Assembly (NCBI GenBank): GCA_026936335.1
Contig: JAPMXV010000069.1
Span: 1 to 64,000, forward strand
Direction of reading: 5' to 3'
Origin: Mantamonas sphyraenae
Lineage: Eukaryota > CRuMs > Mantamonadidae
DNA length: 64,000 bases
The notes under the pieces are model-generated. The model searched no databases. It was not told the DNA's origin and saw only the letters and a list, made by a program, of their open reading frames with translations. A program made the translations under genes and the position numbers. Below, piece after piece: positions 50,937 to 62,844 of this stretch (its first letter is position 1; every line of letters starts with the position of its first letter).

Positions 50937-53477
50937 ATGCCGCATTGGTGGATCTCCCATGTTCACACACTGCACCCACAGCTGTTGGTTGGTGATGATG
51001 CTTGGTCCAAATGTCTTCATACCGTCTCAGCAGACGACTGGCCGGCAGTGGCCAAGCGTTTGCTCGAAACAGACCCATCTCGTCAGGATTCCGCTTTCGA
51101 CGTCCTTCTGTGCCAGGCTTGGGTCGTCGACTGTGCTTCCGCTCCTTCTCTCGATCAATGGGATCAGCTCATGCATCTGGGTCAACGCGACACAGCCCGT
51201 ACTCGCCAGCGATGGATTCTGCAAAGCGACGCTGAGTTGCGCTTGGCAATCCTGCTGCGTCTTCTTCTGCACACGCTCACCTGCCGAAAGAAACCTGTCT
51301 GCGCAGAGTTTATGATCCAAATGGCAGCAGACACACCGACCATCATCCCTGCATGCCTCCATCTGCTTCAGGATGCCTCGACTCGCACATCGGGTGCCCA
51401 CGTTCGCACAGTCACTCGCATGCTCGCCGCCTGCATCCATGCGTGCCCCCAAACGCTGCTACCCTCGGCATTGGCTTCAATGGCGCGCCACCTGGACGAC
51501 AAAGAGGCACTCAACCGCTTGTGTGCCATTGAGTCCCTTCTCCAACATCTGCCCCGTCTCCCTCTGTCTATTCTGTCCCGCATTGTCAACCATTGCCTTG
51601 ATGCCTCTGTCAAGGTGCGATGCAAGACTTTGCGTCTTCTGGACGCCCGTGTATCTGACTTGCCCCTGGACACATGCTCGGACCTCCTCCAACACGCCCT
51701 CCTCCTTTGCTGCCTGGACGAGCAGCATCACGGGAACCTTGCGCATGCAGATTGCCACAAACACGCTCTTCAGCTTCTGTGCAATCTCAGCACCCTACAT
51801 CATCTCGACATCCACCCCAGCAAACTCGACCGGCTCTTTGCACGTCTCACGTCGCCCCAGCTTATTGAGAAGGTTGCCCACGCCGTGTGCGCCAGTGTCA
51901 CATGGAAACAATGTGCTCTCCTCTCCCGCAAGTCGTGTGACGCCCTGGTACCGTGCAAGATCGCCGAGGCTGGGTTCCACGTTCCCAATACCCTCCTCGA
52001 TACATTGGATGGCAGTGAACACGCCTTGGCCTGCCTTGTGCACCACATTCCAGACGTGGCCCCACAGCTGCAGCTGCGCTTGATCGATGCCTGGGACTCT
52101 GGCGACGCGGAAACCGCCTGGCATCTGCTCAACTCGCTGGCTCCACGCGGAATGGAGTTTTCTTCACGGCAAGCCCATGAACGTTTCTGGCCAGTCGTCG
52201 AAGAAGAGATGGGTGTGCATGCCATGCAAGTTGGCTCTCACCGCCTCAAGACGTGGCTCGCATCCATGCAGGCCGCTCGACGCCCTGCCATACTTCCACG
52301 CACGTATGCCCTGCTCGACGACCTCGCCGGGAGCACATCCACACCCTTGCGTCTCTACTGCACCCAGGCTACTCATGTGCTTCTCTGGACATCCTCTTTC
52401 GTCCGCAACATGTGTGCATGGCAGTTTGACCGCAAACACGCCAAGGTCCACTCTCGTGCTGTCGACTATCTGGGCCAAGAGGCACTCGATGAGCGACGAG
52501 AATCCACACAACGCACAGCTGTCGAGCATTCGCTTTCTTCGGGAGCCCCACATGCTCACCTGGTGGTCGTTCTGGAAGTTCTGCGCACGACACGCCTGCC
52601 CCTGCTTGAACGGCTGCATGCACTCCATTCCCTGTGCCCACTCATCGACATGGCCGGCTGTGTGCGCCTCGAGCTCTTTGTGTCGGACATCGACGACGCT
52701 GTGGACGGCCTGTTTGATTTGCTGCCATCGGCTGCCACCGACATCGCTCACCATCAGCTGTGCCACGTGATCCACCACATCAGCACTCTCTCACACACCG
52801 ATTCATCTGTCCGCAGCGCATTGCACAAGTGGAGTTGTACGCTCAGCCAGCACATCCACGTCCTCTCGCCGCCTGTTCGTCGCCACTGGCTCCTTGTCCT
52901 CGTGGACATGATCCAGCGAGCAGTTGTGCCTCTGCCACAGCATGCCACCGTCATCATGTCTCATCTTCCCCTGGCTCGCTTCCGTCCCATCGCCGCGGCC
53001 TTTGTGCAGCGCCACGTCCTCGTCCACGTTGCCGGCAAGAGCCACACAGCCCAGCAGCGTGCCTCCATGCAGCTCTATGCCCTGTTGATGGCCTTGGTGC
53101 ACGAGTGTCCCTCTTTGCTGTCGTCTTCATCCCGCTCGGTGGACTCGGACCTTCAGTACACCCAGATTGTCACAGATGTGCTTGCACTCATGCAACACCG
53201 CGTGCCGGTGGCCCCGTCTATGGCAGCCACGCTGGTGGAAACTGCCACGTCCAACCCCGAAAGTCCGCACCTTGTGCGCATGGCCTTTGTCCTCACACAG
53301 CTGCCTCCCACCGAAGCAAGCGTTCTGGCCTTGCGTCCCCTTGTGCCACTCTGTGCACATATTCCCCAGCGTGCCCTTGACTATGTGCGCATGCATGCGA
53401 GTGCAGAACCGCTCAGCAACCCCAGCTCTCAAGTGATGACGTGTCTGGCCGCGCTCGCCGAACCAACTTCCTCCTGA
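50937..53477 (+). CDS. Unknown large helical-repeat (HEAT-like) protein
   Basis: Single exon of 846 residues from ATG 50937, or 859 from ATG 50898, which would overlap the start of the divergent MORN gene. The sequence is Leu/His/Ala-rich and predicted almost entirely helical, with repeated amphipathic pairs such as AIESLLQHLPRLPLSILSRI and VRCKTLRLLDARVSDLPLDT resembling a HEAT/ARM solenoid. No signal peptide, membrane helix or catalytic motif is seen. I do not recognise it; a scaffold subunit (Integrator-like or similar) is conceivable but unsupported. Its stop is only 2 bases before the DPM1 start codon. Confidence 0.75.
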   Translation: MPHWWISHVHTLHPQLLVGDDAWSKCLHTVSADDWPAVAKRLLETDPSRQDSAFDVLLCQAWVVDCASAPSLDQWDQLMHLGQRDTARTRQRWILQSDAELRLAILLRLLLHTLTCRKKPVCAEFMIQMAADTPTIIPACLHLLQDASTRTSGAHVRTVTRMLAACIHACPQTLLPSALASMARHLDDKEALNRLCAIESLLQHLPRLPLSILSRIVNHCLDASVKVRCKTLRLLDARVSDLPLDTCSDLLQHALLLCCLDEQHHGNLAHADCHKHALQLLCNLSTLHHLDIHPSKLDRLFARLTSPQLIEKVAHAVCASVTWKQCALLSRKSCDALVPCKIAEAGFHVPNTLLDTLDGSEHALACLVHHIPDVAPQLQLRLIDAWDSGDAETAWHLLNSLAPRGMEFSSRQAHERFWPVVEEEMGVHAMQVGSHRLKTWLASMQAARRPAILPRTYALLDDLAGSTSTPLRLYCTQATHVLLWTSSFVRNMCAWQFDRKHAKVHSRAVDYLGQEALDERRESTQRTAVEHSLSSGAPHAHLVVVLEVLRTTRLPLLERLHALHSLCPLIDMAGCVRLELFVSDIDDAVDGLFDLLPSAATDIAHHQLCHVIHHISTLSHTDSSVRSALHKWSCTLSQHIHVLSPPVRRHWLLVLVDMIQRAVVPLPQHATVIMSHLPLARFRPIAAAFVQRHVLVHVAGKSHTAQQRASMQLYALLMALVHECPSLLSSSSRSVDSDLQYTQIVTDVLALMQHRVPVAPSMAATLVETATSNPESPHLVRMAFVLTQLPPTEASVLALRPLVPLCAHIPQRALDYVRMHASAEPLSNPSSQVMTCLAALAEPTSS

Positions 53478-53479
53478 CC

Positions 53480-54425
<946 letters not shown>

Positions 54426-54530
54426 ACCGATCTGAACTTCGCTTTTTCCTGCCATGCTATTTATCCATCCACTCACCACCCCTCCCCCATGTGTGTGTGT
54501 GTGTGAGTCTGTGTCTATCTTTCTCTCTGC

Positions 54531-55073
54531 TTAATTTCCCCATTCCTCCTCCATCTTCTTGGCATAGGCCTTTCGTTGTTCCTCGTTGATTCGCTCCTGC
54601 TCGGCCTTTTCCCGCTCCTTGCGTTCAAACACACGTTCGAGCTTCTTCTGCAGTTTATCCTGTCGCTGTTGTGCTCGCTTCTCCTCCTGTTGTGCTTCCA
54701 CATCGTCCACCATGCCCTGCACTGCCTCAGCGGCCATTTGTTCGCGCAGCTTGGCCAGGCTGGGCACGTGGGTGCCGTAGTCCATGGTCACCCACTGCCC
54801 TGCACTGTCCCCTCGTGCCTTGCGTTCCTCATGAATGCTTTGATTGTGTGCCAGCAATGCCTCTGCGCTCTCTGCTTCTGTCTCCACCCCGTCTGGCAGC
54901 CGTGACACAACCACAGCCATCGGAGCGCGCATGCTCGGTCGCTTCCGCTTCCTTTTGGCCAGCAATGGAGATGCACTCATGTGCACACCACGCACTCCCT
55001 CTTGCATCCCATCCATATTGACCATCACACCCAGTCCACGCACGCTGCTGTTCTTGCATACCCGCCCAAACAT
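54531..55073 (-). CDS. Unknown basic coiled-coil protein (180 aa)
   Basis: Single exon from ATG 55073. Residues 25-60 contain a basic patch (AKRKRKRPSMRAP) that could be a nuclear localisation signal. Residues 60-120 include WVTMDYGTHVPSLAKLREQM, which looks like a conserved motif. The C-terminal 70 residues are a Lys/Glu/Arg/Gln coiled coil ending MEEEWGN. I do not recognise the family. It starts 156 bases from the divergent TAF12 gene and converges with DPM1 at its other end. Other in-frame Met codons at residues 17, 20 and 23 are possible starts. Confidence 0.65.
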   Translation of the reverse strand: MFGRVCKNSSVRGLGVMVNMDGMQEGVRGVHMSASPLLAKRKRKRPSMRAPMAVVVSRLPDGVETEAESAEALLAHNQSIHEERKARGDSAGQWVTMDYGTHVPSLAKLREQMAAEAVQGMVDDVEAQQEEKRAQQRQDKLQKKLERVFERKEREKAEQERINEEQRKAYAKKMEEEWGN

Positions 55074-55229
55074 CGTCGACCTCGTTTTCGCTTTGGCGGC
55101 CCTGACGCCGCTCCACGTTTGCGCGAGCTGACTCAATTTGAACCGAACAGCCTGTAAACCAGACCCGTTGCCCACACACCTCGCACCCGCGTGCAATAAC
55201 AACACACACAGACAACACACGCGCACACA

Positions 55230-55854
55230 ATGTCATCTTCCTCCTCCTCGTCGTCTGCCGACGTCGTCTTTCCGATCCGAGCTGCGGAAACCAAAACCGC
55301 CGCTGCCGCCACCCATGTCCTTAGCAAGCGCAAGCTCGGCGACCTTGTCGCTCAAATGGACACCCACGAGACCATGGATGGTCTCATGGAAGAGGTCAGC
55401 TTTGCCCTTTGTCCTGCCGCGTCCCGTTTTCGCGATGCGCCTGAGCCCTCTTCCCGCCACTCGAGCATGTGCCCAGCGCTCACACTCGCCGATGCACCGT
55501 ACCCGTCGCTTCTCTCCGTGTATATCCCACCACTGTCCTTCTCCACAGCTCCTCCTCGACATTGCCGATGACTTTATTGAATCTGTGACCGCTTTTGGCT
55601 GTGCGCTTGCCAAACACCGAGGCAGCAAGACGCTGGAGGTGAAGGACATCAAACTGCACCTTGAGAACGGCTACGGCATGCGTCTGCCTGGCAACCAGGA
55701 CGACCTCGCCGTGCAGGAGCGGCCCGAGGCTCTGCGTGTGCACCAGTCTCGCAAGGACAAGATCAAGCAGCAACGTTTGCAGGACGCCACCGCAGGCGAG
55801 GTTGTCGAAGAGGCCAGGAAGGCCGCCGGCACCAAACGCCAGCGCACAGGGTAA
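55230..55854 (+). CDS. TAF12: TFIID subunit TAF12 (histone-fold)
   Basis: Exons 55230-55394 and 55549-55854 give 156 residues. The histone fold spans the intron: [20 protein letters not shown] then [39 protein letters not shown] and a GMRLPG end, closely matching TAF12. The N terminus is a Ser run; the C-terminal tail is basic ([12 protein letters not shown]). TAF12 pairs with TAF4 in TFIID and with ADA1 in SAGA. The donor is GTCAGC, less common than the GTAAGT/GTGAGT used elsewhere in the window. Confidence 0.93.
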
Positions 55855-56077
55855 CCAGCGCCGCCACACGCGCTGCATCATCACCAACATTCATCGCACA
55901 TGCACACTTCTCTCTTCTTCATCACACATGCAGCATGCGAAACTCGCCTCTCTTTGTCCATAGTCAATACACACCACAAATTTTGATTCACAGTCAAATC
56001 TCACACACGGACCAATTTCACACAAATGCATCTGAATCAAAATTTACTGCGTTCTTCACCGATTGCCGTTCCGCGAA

Positions 56078-59000
56078 TCACTTGTACACGGCAATGATGG
56101 CGTCCATGGCACCAGCGGCCATCAGCATGCGGTTCGGATGGAACTTGACGCAGCTGACTGGCCCGATGCGCTGTCCAAGGAATCCCTGGTGGTACTTGAT
56201 GCGGCTGAGCGGTTTGCCCTCGCCCTGCATGTGGAACACGTCGATAAACTGGTTCTGGTAGCCACAGGCAATGATGGGTGCATAGTCATGCACACACATG
56301 GTGCTCATCTTCTTCTCGCTGTTGCCTGTGGACACAGTCTTGCTGCTGCGCTCCATGCGTGCGTCCCACAGCTTCACCTGCCCGTTCGCAGCCCCACTGA
56401 CCATGCGCTGGTCGCCCATGCGCTGGATGCGCACGTCGATGATCCAGTTGGAGTGTTCCTCGTACGTCTGCACCATGCCAGCCTGCGTGCGCATGTCGTA
56501 CAGGTTCACACGTCCATCGCCAAACCCAGCCAGCAGCAGGTTGCCATCCGGATGTGCGCTCATGCTGGTCATCAAGTGGTCGCTCTGTGTTTGGTACATC
56601 ATGGCCACCAGTTCCTGTTCCACGTCCCACACGCGGAAGAAGTGACTGTCCCCTCCTCCCAGCATCCAGCCACGTGTCTGCATAAACTCGGCCGCCAGCT
56701 GTGTGCCAGGTACCACACTGCCCAATTCGGGTACCACACGCCACGCCGTGCGCAACTCCTGTTCGCCATCGTTCTCAAACCCAGCCCACAGGTGGATGCA
56801 CCCGTCGTCAGCTCCACATGCAACCAGCGGACGCTGGTGGTCGTTGATGAGCTTGAGAAAGGACACACGCGAGCCATAGGCGTTGCCCGTGTCAAACATG
56901 TTGACCTTGACACCCGTGGTCCAGTTCCACACGTTGAGCTGACTGCGATCGTCGGCCACAAGCAACAGATCCTCGTAGGGATGGAAACACAACCGGTGCG
57001 CCATGTCCGTCTCATTGTCCAGCAGTTGCACCTGTTCATCCATCTTTGACTTGGCCATGTTGCGTCGTTCTGCACGGCTGCCCACAAGCACCTCCCGGTT
57101 CCTCTCCCGTCGCCATTCCTCCTCCAACACCTGCGGTGTCGGTCCCGTGTCTGCCTCGTGCTCCTTGCCAATCGGTTGCGAAAAGTATTGGCAATTCCAC
57201 GCGTACAGCTCACTCTGTGTCACCATCGCCACTGGGTCCACACTCGGTGTCCACGCTGTGCTGCTGCTGCTGCTGCTGCTTCCATCCGCACCTCCCCCGC
57301 CACCGCTCTTGTTGCTGCTGTTGCTGCGGTTGCTCCTGTTGCTTCGATGCGACGACGACGCCCCACTGCTGCCTTCTCCCCCCAGTGCTCCACTAAGGCC
57401 ACCACCACCGCTTTCGCTCAGACGTGTCGATGACCCACTCTTGCGAATCATCAGCGTCCCGTTGCGTCCCAACGCACTCACCGATGCGCCCACGTCGTCG
57501 TCCTCGTCTTCATCGTCATTGTACTCTACGTCCTCTCCCTTGAGCTGTGTCTTGCCCTTCTTGGCACTCTTCTTCTTGCTGCTGCCATTCTTGCTCGCCC
57601 CTTCGCTCACCTCGCCATCGCTGCTTCCAAACGGCACCCCAAACGCATACGTGTAGGGATTGACACGTTCCTCACCGCCCTTCTGCTTGTTTGCCTTGCT
57701 CCCTCCACCTCCTCTACCTGAACTGGCACCGCGTGCACTGCCGCCTGCCCCCCTGCGCTGTGGCACCTCATCGTCGTCCAATGACGGGAAGCGTCGTGAG
57801 CTGTTTCCTCGCAGGGATCCCTCGCCAGAGGCAGGCACCCAATCCGTGCCTGCCAGGCCCCCGGACGACGCGTTGTTCTGCGCCTGGCTGGCCTCGTACA
57901 AGCGCACGTCTTCCACGTACGCATACATGACTGCCTCCACGTGCCGTGCCACATTGGCCACTTCGGGGAAGGGGTCGTATGTAAACGTGAGCAGGATGTG
58001 CCAGATGGCCTCCTGCACACTTGTTTCCCCTTCCCCTTCGCTGACCAAGCTGGTGTCTGCCACCACGCCTTCTGTGTGCTCATCGTACCCCTCACGCATT
58101 CCTGCATCCACACCCAGATCTTCATCTTCCTGTTGCTGCATCGTCGATTCGTCGTAGCTCTGGCTGGTGTTGGTGTTGTTGCTCACACTCGCACTGCCCC
58201 CATTGCTTGCACTGCTGTGTTCACTCATCACCGCATGTTGGGCAAACATCATCCTGCGTTGGTTGTGTCGTCGTTGCTCCTCAGCCTTGCGCTGCTTGGC
58301 CGCACGCTGCTTCCGAGCCTCTGCCTCCGCTCTGCTTGCCTCATCCCCACCACTGCTACGTCCCATTAGGGGCGAAAAGAAGCCCGACTTGCGCGAGGGT
58401 GTCGTATTGCCACTGCTGCTGCTGCCTGCGTTGGAATCTGCCACGCCGCTGCTGCTGCTGGTGCTACCACTGCCACCTCCTCCGAATCCAGCCCCTCCTG
58501 CGCTTGCCTCGCTGTTCCCACTGCCCATGAGCCCGCCCAAACCACTGCTGGACGAAGACGACGATGTCAGTGTCGACGTGTGCAGCTTGGCAGGGCTGCG
58601 CAACAGAGCCGCTGTGGTGGAGGAGGAGGACGACGAGGCGCCGTCGTCATCTCTGCCTCCTCCACGTCTGCTTCCGCCACGCTCACGGTGGGACGACGAA
58701 GAGGACGCACGTCCCTCATCCATAAAGGGCAGTTGATCACGCATGCGCTGGAGATGGTAATCGTCGTCGGGCAGCTGCCCACCTGTGCCCGCGGCGGCGG
58801 CGGCGGACGAGGAGGAGCCTGCCATGAGACCGCCGTCTTCAGCATGATGAGCCTGCTCCATTTCATACATGGCAAAGTCAGCCTCGTCCTTGGTCTGTGC
58901 CACGGCATCAAAGAACAGCTCCTTGTTGTGGGCCACAATGCGCTCCATGGCAATGACCACCTCCTTGCGCACCACGGGTGAGGCATCGTCCACAGCCACA

Positions 59001-61897
59001 AACAGAGTGATGCCCAAGTTGAGCTCCACGTTGCACTTCTCCTCGCTGCGTGCTCCACCCACAAAGGAGCTGATGGCCAGTGCGGCGGCTGCACGCACGT
59101 GTGCATCCGGATCCTTGAGCAGGGGACACAGACGCTCGGGCACCGATTCGCTGATGGCCATCCAGCGTGCCTCGTCGTAGTCTTCCCACAACTTGGCCAG
59201 TACCAAACACACCCAGCGACGAAAGAAGGGCTCTTCGTTCTGCAGCTCGGCGCCACACAGTTTCAGCAGATTGGCGTGCAGACAGCCAGCTTGACCAAGG
59301 CGGAAGCCATCCATGATGACGGAGAGCACAAAGAGACACATGATGCGTGTCTCTGAGGTGAACCTGAGGGTGCGAAAGGCCTTGATGAAGTACTCGTAGC
59401 CGTTCTTGTCCTTGACCAGATCCATCTGGCAGCTGCGATCAAACGCAAGCACCTTTGTCCAGATGAAGATCAACACACGCTTGAGATCGCCCGCAGGACT
59501 CTGGAGCAACTTGACCACGTAGGGGAAGATGCCCACGGTCAATGCCTGCTGCACAGCCCACGGTCCAAGGTCCAGAAACTGAGCCAGCAGGCTCAACGCA
59601 CGTCCACGGTGACTCTGTGACAGCAGCACCTGCAACACAATCGGCAGCTGGCTGGGAGGCTCCTTGCTTTCGTTGCCAAATTGCAGCCATACCTCAAACG
59701 CAGTCAGCTGCTGCGCAAAGAAATCGCTGGGCACATACTTGTACGGTTTGTGTGCAGCAGGTTTTGATGATGAAGAGGAGGAGGAGGAGGAGGGGGTGCT
59801 CCCAGATGATGATGACGATGATGATGATGATGATGATGATGAGGTGGTGGTGGTGGTGGTGGTGGTGTGGCCGAGGACCTTTGCAGCTGCGTTCTCACCA
59901 GCGACAGTCATGGGGTCGTTGGCAGGCTCCGTGTCAGCCAGGAGCATGGGCAGCTGGGAGAGACACATGTCGAGAGCAGTGTCCCAGGCCTCCCACATGG
60001 GATGCTGGGAGGTGGGAGGGAGGGCAGGCACGCTCATGGGCGTGCAGTTCTGCGAGCGCATGATTCGTTCGGCCAGGAGAAAGTTGCGGAAAAGGCTGGC
60101 CAGAAGGAGATCCTGGCGAAAGAGACGCTGAAAGAGTTGTTTGGGAAGCACATTCCATGCAATGGTGTCTGTGACGGCGGTGAAGATCCAATTGAGTTCA
60201 CCCAGGGGTGTGCGGCGGTCGGTGAACACGCCGGGGATCTTGTCGACGTCCTCCAGAGCCACGTCGGCCAACAGGGAACGGGAATGAAACCAACGCAGGG
60301 CCATGCGAAGGGGTGCAGTCAAACAGCTGGTAAACAGGTCTGCTGGTACCTCAGGGTTCAATGGAAGCGTCTGGTTGGCTTGGCAAGCGGCAAGAAGGAT
60401 GGAATCCTTCAACAGGGAGCCATGCTTCTTCTTCTTGCTTGATGATGATGAGGAGGAGGTGGAGGAGGAGGAGGAGGAGGAGGATGCGTTGGAAGCCGCG
60501 GCTTCGTCCTCCTCACGCTGGGTGGCAAACTGAACAAAGGACTGCAGAACAAGGCCGGCACTGCTGCAATCAAAAACATACACAGTGGGAGTGCCCAGCC
60601 ACGCCTGGAGATCGTACACACTCAGTGGGATGTACTGGGTATAATGCTGTGGAGGAGGTGGATGTGTCAGCAAAATACGAAAATGGGGGCGCAGTAAACG
60701 ATCCCACTGCCCCGGGCCCTCAAAAAGGGGTACCTTGTTGAACACCCACACCTCGCCATTGCTGGTGGGTTTGGGCACACCATGGCCGTTGTAATGAAAC
60801 AGCACACGCTCCTTTTTGCTGCTGCGTCTCAGAGAAAGACACAGCTTCTTGACGTCGTCCAGGGTCGGATCCAGCGCTTGCTTGTAGCGAGCCTGCACAC
60901 ACACACGGGGTGTGGAAATACCCACGGATGCCCAAAAGAAACCACGGGGAGTGATTGAGAGAGAGATAGGGAGGGAGGGGTGGGGTTGGGGGGGTGGGTC
61001 AGCCAGTGGTGTCACGCGTTGTCGGCCATTTGGCAGAGGACTTTTGGGAGGAAACGCCACGCTGGACGCCACACATCGACACACACGTACCTTGGGCTGC
61101 AGACGTTCGTACTGAAGCTGCAGGTTCTTGCCAATGCTCTCGAGTGCTTTCTGTGGAAGTGTGGGTGCGGGGGCAGTGCGAGGTGAGGTGAGTGAAACGA
61201 ACCGGCGGGAATGAACGGGGGCGAGTGTTGGCGGACCTCCGAGAGAAGGAAAACGGCGCGTGTGGAGGACGCATACCTGTGCGGTTTGGGTGGTGGGGTC
61301 GACCCAGGCCTCGAGGACAGCACAGGGCTCGGGTTTAACGAGGTCGGGTGGATCGACACCAATGTTGAGACAGAGGACGAGGGCAACGCTGACGGTTTTC
61401 ATCTGCGCGGGGTGAAAGAGAGGGAAAGGGTTGGGCAAAGGCGCCACAAGACAGCATGGGGGTCAGTTTCCATGGACATGGGTCACATGGGACGGAGGAA
61501 TGGATCCCAAGGCACGTGTGTGCAAAAGGATGGGCAGGCAAAGGGCGTGTGGCGAGTGGTAGGAGGGCTAGGAGGAACTGACCCGCTCTCGCATCCGCCA
61601 CCCCTGAGCCAGCAGCTCATCCTTGCCAATGGCGGACAGAGTGTACCGTCTCCTGCCTGCCAACTGTGTGTTTGCTTGGATGACATCGGCCAGGGTGGGA
61701 TGTGTGTCCAGGGCTGTGCTCTGCTTGCGTGTAAAGAAGGCGGGCGTGTCCAGGACTTCCTGATCACGCGAAGCCGTGCGTGACCGACGTGAGGAGAAGG
61801 AGGAGCTGCTGCTGCTGCTGCTGCTGCTGCGCCCGGGTCTCTCCTCCGACGCCAGTTCCTGCGACAGGCCTCGGATGGTGGCCTTGGAACGCCGCAT
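56078..61897 (-). CDS. RPTOR: Raptor, TORC1 scaffold subunit
   Basis: Exons 61897-61583, 61402-61277, 61150-61091, 60892-60734 and 60646-56078 give about 1742 residues. MKTVSVALVLCLNIGVDPPD opens the raptor N-terminal conserved (caspase-like) domain; VLFHYNGHGVPKPTSNGEVW and ADLFTSCLTAPLRMALRWF follow. PLGELNWIFTAVTDTIAWN and QLPIVLQVLLSQSHRGRALS lead into HEAT repeats. A Ser/Gly-rich middle of about 500 residues is much longer than usual. Seven WD40 repeats close the protein. Raptor binds TOS-motif substrates for TORC1. An upstream coding exon is possible, because a CAG acceptor lies at 61996-61998 just before an in-frame extension. Poly-Ser, Gly and Asp runs come from trinucleotide repeats. 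Confidence 0.93.
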
Positions 61898-62844
61898 GGA
61901 TGGGGGTGTGCGCGCGGCAAAGGGGGGGATTTTTCTGGTCGGCAGGTCGGGCGGCCAGCGCCCAGGGGAAGCAAACCCAAATCTCGGTTTGGAAGCCTGA
62001 ATTGGAAGAAACATCAAAAATGGAAAGGGACGGATGATGGGACATGGGAAAATGGATGGAGAAGGTTCGTGGCATGAGGGGAAGGAGAACGCAAGGGCAA
62101 TGGGGGGGGGGAAACGTGTGGGAAGGGAAGGGAACCATCACTGGACGGGGGATGGATGGGTGACATGCCCAACGCGGCGAGCACCTAAGGCAGGATATGT
62201 TTGCTGACACGGATGGAGGATAGAGCGATGGGGACGGGAGGGGAGGAAAACGTAGACGGGGGGTGGCATTGGGGGAAATGGACTTTTTGGGGTGCCGTCC
62301 ATCGGAACGGGGCTGTTGGGACGGCAAATCCATGCGGGAAGGGCGGGTCCGGTGAACAGCGGATGCTGAAACGCATGATGCACAGGTGCAACCAATTGAA
62401 GTGAGGTGTAGGGGAGAGAAAAGTATGGACAACGGAAGGGAAGGCAATCTGGTGTGGACAAGCCTACTGGACGACGGGAATGGGATCGATGGCCAAGGAT
62501 TGAACGACATGGACAATGGGGGTAAGTGGAAACCAAGTGGGAAGGGCAAAGGAGGAGGGAGAGGGAGTTGTATGGACTGGTGGGCTGGGACGAGAGCCAG
62601 TGGAAGAGTGGGCAGTGACGGGTGGAGGTAATCATCGGCAAGGGGGAAATGGGTGCAGAGCGGGAAAATTGCGGCAATTTGCCACCGATTTCGAGCATTG
62701 GGCAAGAATTGAGCGGAGATGGAAGGGGATTGACGCAAATTGAGATTGTGGAGCTAATGGGCGAGTGGGTGAGACAGGAGGGAACAGGAGCGAGGCAGTG
62801 GCAGGTGGGGCAGTTGTGCCCGGGGAGAATTGGAGCCCGGACGG
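61898..62844. other. G-skewed stretch upstream of Raptor
   Basis: About 950 bases are strongly G-rich and C-poor on the + strand. Short open frames on + change frame several times (62034-62203, 62213-62404, 62425-62631) and have odd Gly/Trp/Met composition. The minus strand is open over long stretches only because CTA, TTA and TCA are rare. On the minus strand it is pyrimidine-rich, like introns in this genome, so it may be a 5' UTR intron of Raptor. No RNA gene is recognised. Confidence 0.4.
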
